From Candidatus Peregrinibacteria bacterium RIFOXYB2_FULL_32_7 (GTDB taxonomy: Bacteria > Patescibacteriota > Gracilibacteria > UBA1369 > GWF2-33-10): 12,337 bases of DNA. The notes beneath the pieces are model-generated. The model searched no databases. It was given only the letters and a program-made list of their open reading frames with translations, and was not told the DNA's origin. The position numbers and the translations under genes were made by a program. The stretch is from NCBI GenBank assembly GCA_001787465.1, contig MFXJ01000016.1, positions 1 through 12,337 of the forward strand, written 5' to 3'. Position 1 is the first letter of the stretch. Every line of letters begins with the position of its first letter. Below, piece after piece: positions 12,230 to 12,337 of this stretch.

Positions 12230-12337
12230 ATTAAAATATATTAAAAAATAAGAATTAATGAAATCATATATTTTCCCGTTTGTAAAGATTTTTTTGATAA
12301 TTTAGAGGATACCTGATTGCTAATTTGTTATTGATTT

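Noticed and set aside
12230..12337. Promoter of the rhodanese-like gene
   Set aside because: TATGAT is present on the minus strand, but no -35-like hexamer lies 16-18 bp upstream, and TTTACA is only 12 bp away.

Overview
The window is about two-thirds A+T and densely coded. Nine complete protein genes and one gene tail fill almost all of it, and no non-coding stretch exceeds about 170 bases. The gene set (a fused PurS-PurL enzyme, YajQ, an SLH/beta-propeller surface protein, a VapBC pair and two shikimate-pathway genes) together with the compact AT-rich layout suggests an uncultivated bacterium of the Candidate Phyla Radiation (Patescibacteria), probably one of the lineages that keep some biosynthesis. 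This is inference; no rRNA or other marker gene is present. UGA acts as a normal stop: the homology-supported reading frames run full length under the standard code.

Layout. The left edge (1-169, + strand) holds the acidic, repeated C-terminal tail of an unknown protein. It converges on a minus-strand block that runs, in transcription order, from 5077 down to 230: a small secreted two-cysteine protein with its own promoter, yajQ, a NUDT2-like Nudix hydrolase, purSL, and a vapB-vapC toxin-antitoxin pair with an inverted-repeat candidate operator. From 5078 to 5246 there is a divergent control region. On the plus strand (5247-7721) follows one large exported protein with three SLH-like segments and a beta-propeller domain. 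From 12229 down to 7705 lies a second minus-strand block: a degenerate rhodanese-like protein, then aroA (EPSP synthase) with a good promoter, an unrecognised 671-residue protein, and aroK (shikimate kinase). The last three are closely packed and probably form an operon. aroK overlaps the end of the plus-strand surface-protein gene tail to tail by 17 bp.

How the genes fit together. AroK and AroA catalyse neighbouring steps (shikimate to shikimate-3-phosphate to EPSP), so the unknown gene between them may be linked to that pathway or merely carried with it. PurSL makes FGAM in purine synthesis and needs a separate PurQ glutaminase, which is not in the window.

The most unusual signal is repetitive DNA carried in frame inside coding genes. 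aroA contains two insertions: a 73-bp near-perfect palindrome that adds a GC-rich peptide, and a segment bounded by AATTGTG repeats. The second insertion shares a two-part motif (CCAGCCCGA ... TCTGGCGGG) with the 3' end of the beta-propeller gene. They look like small mobile palindromic elements tolerated in protein loops, comparable in concept to Rickettsia palindromic elements. A second general oddity is that none of the ten start sites has a recognisable Shine-Dalgarno sequence, and two genes must start with TTG.
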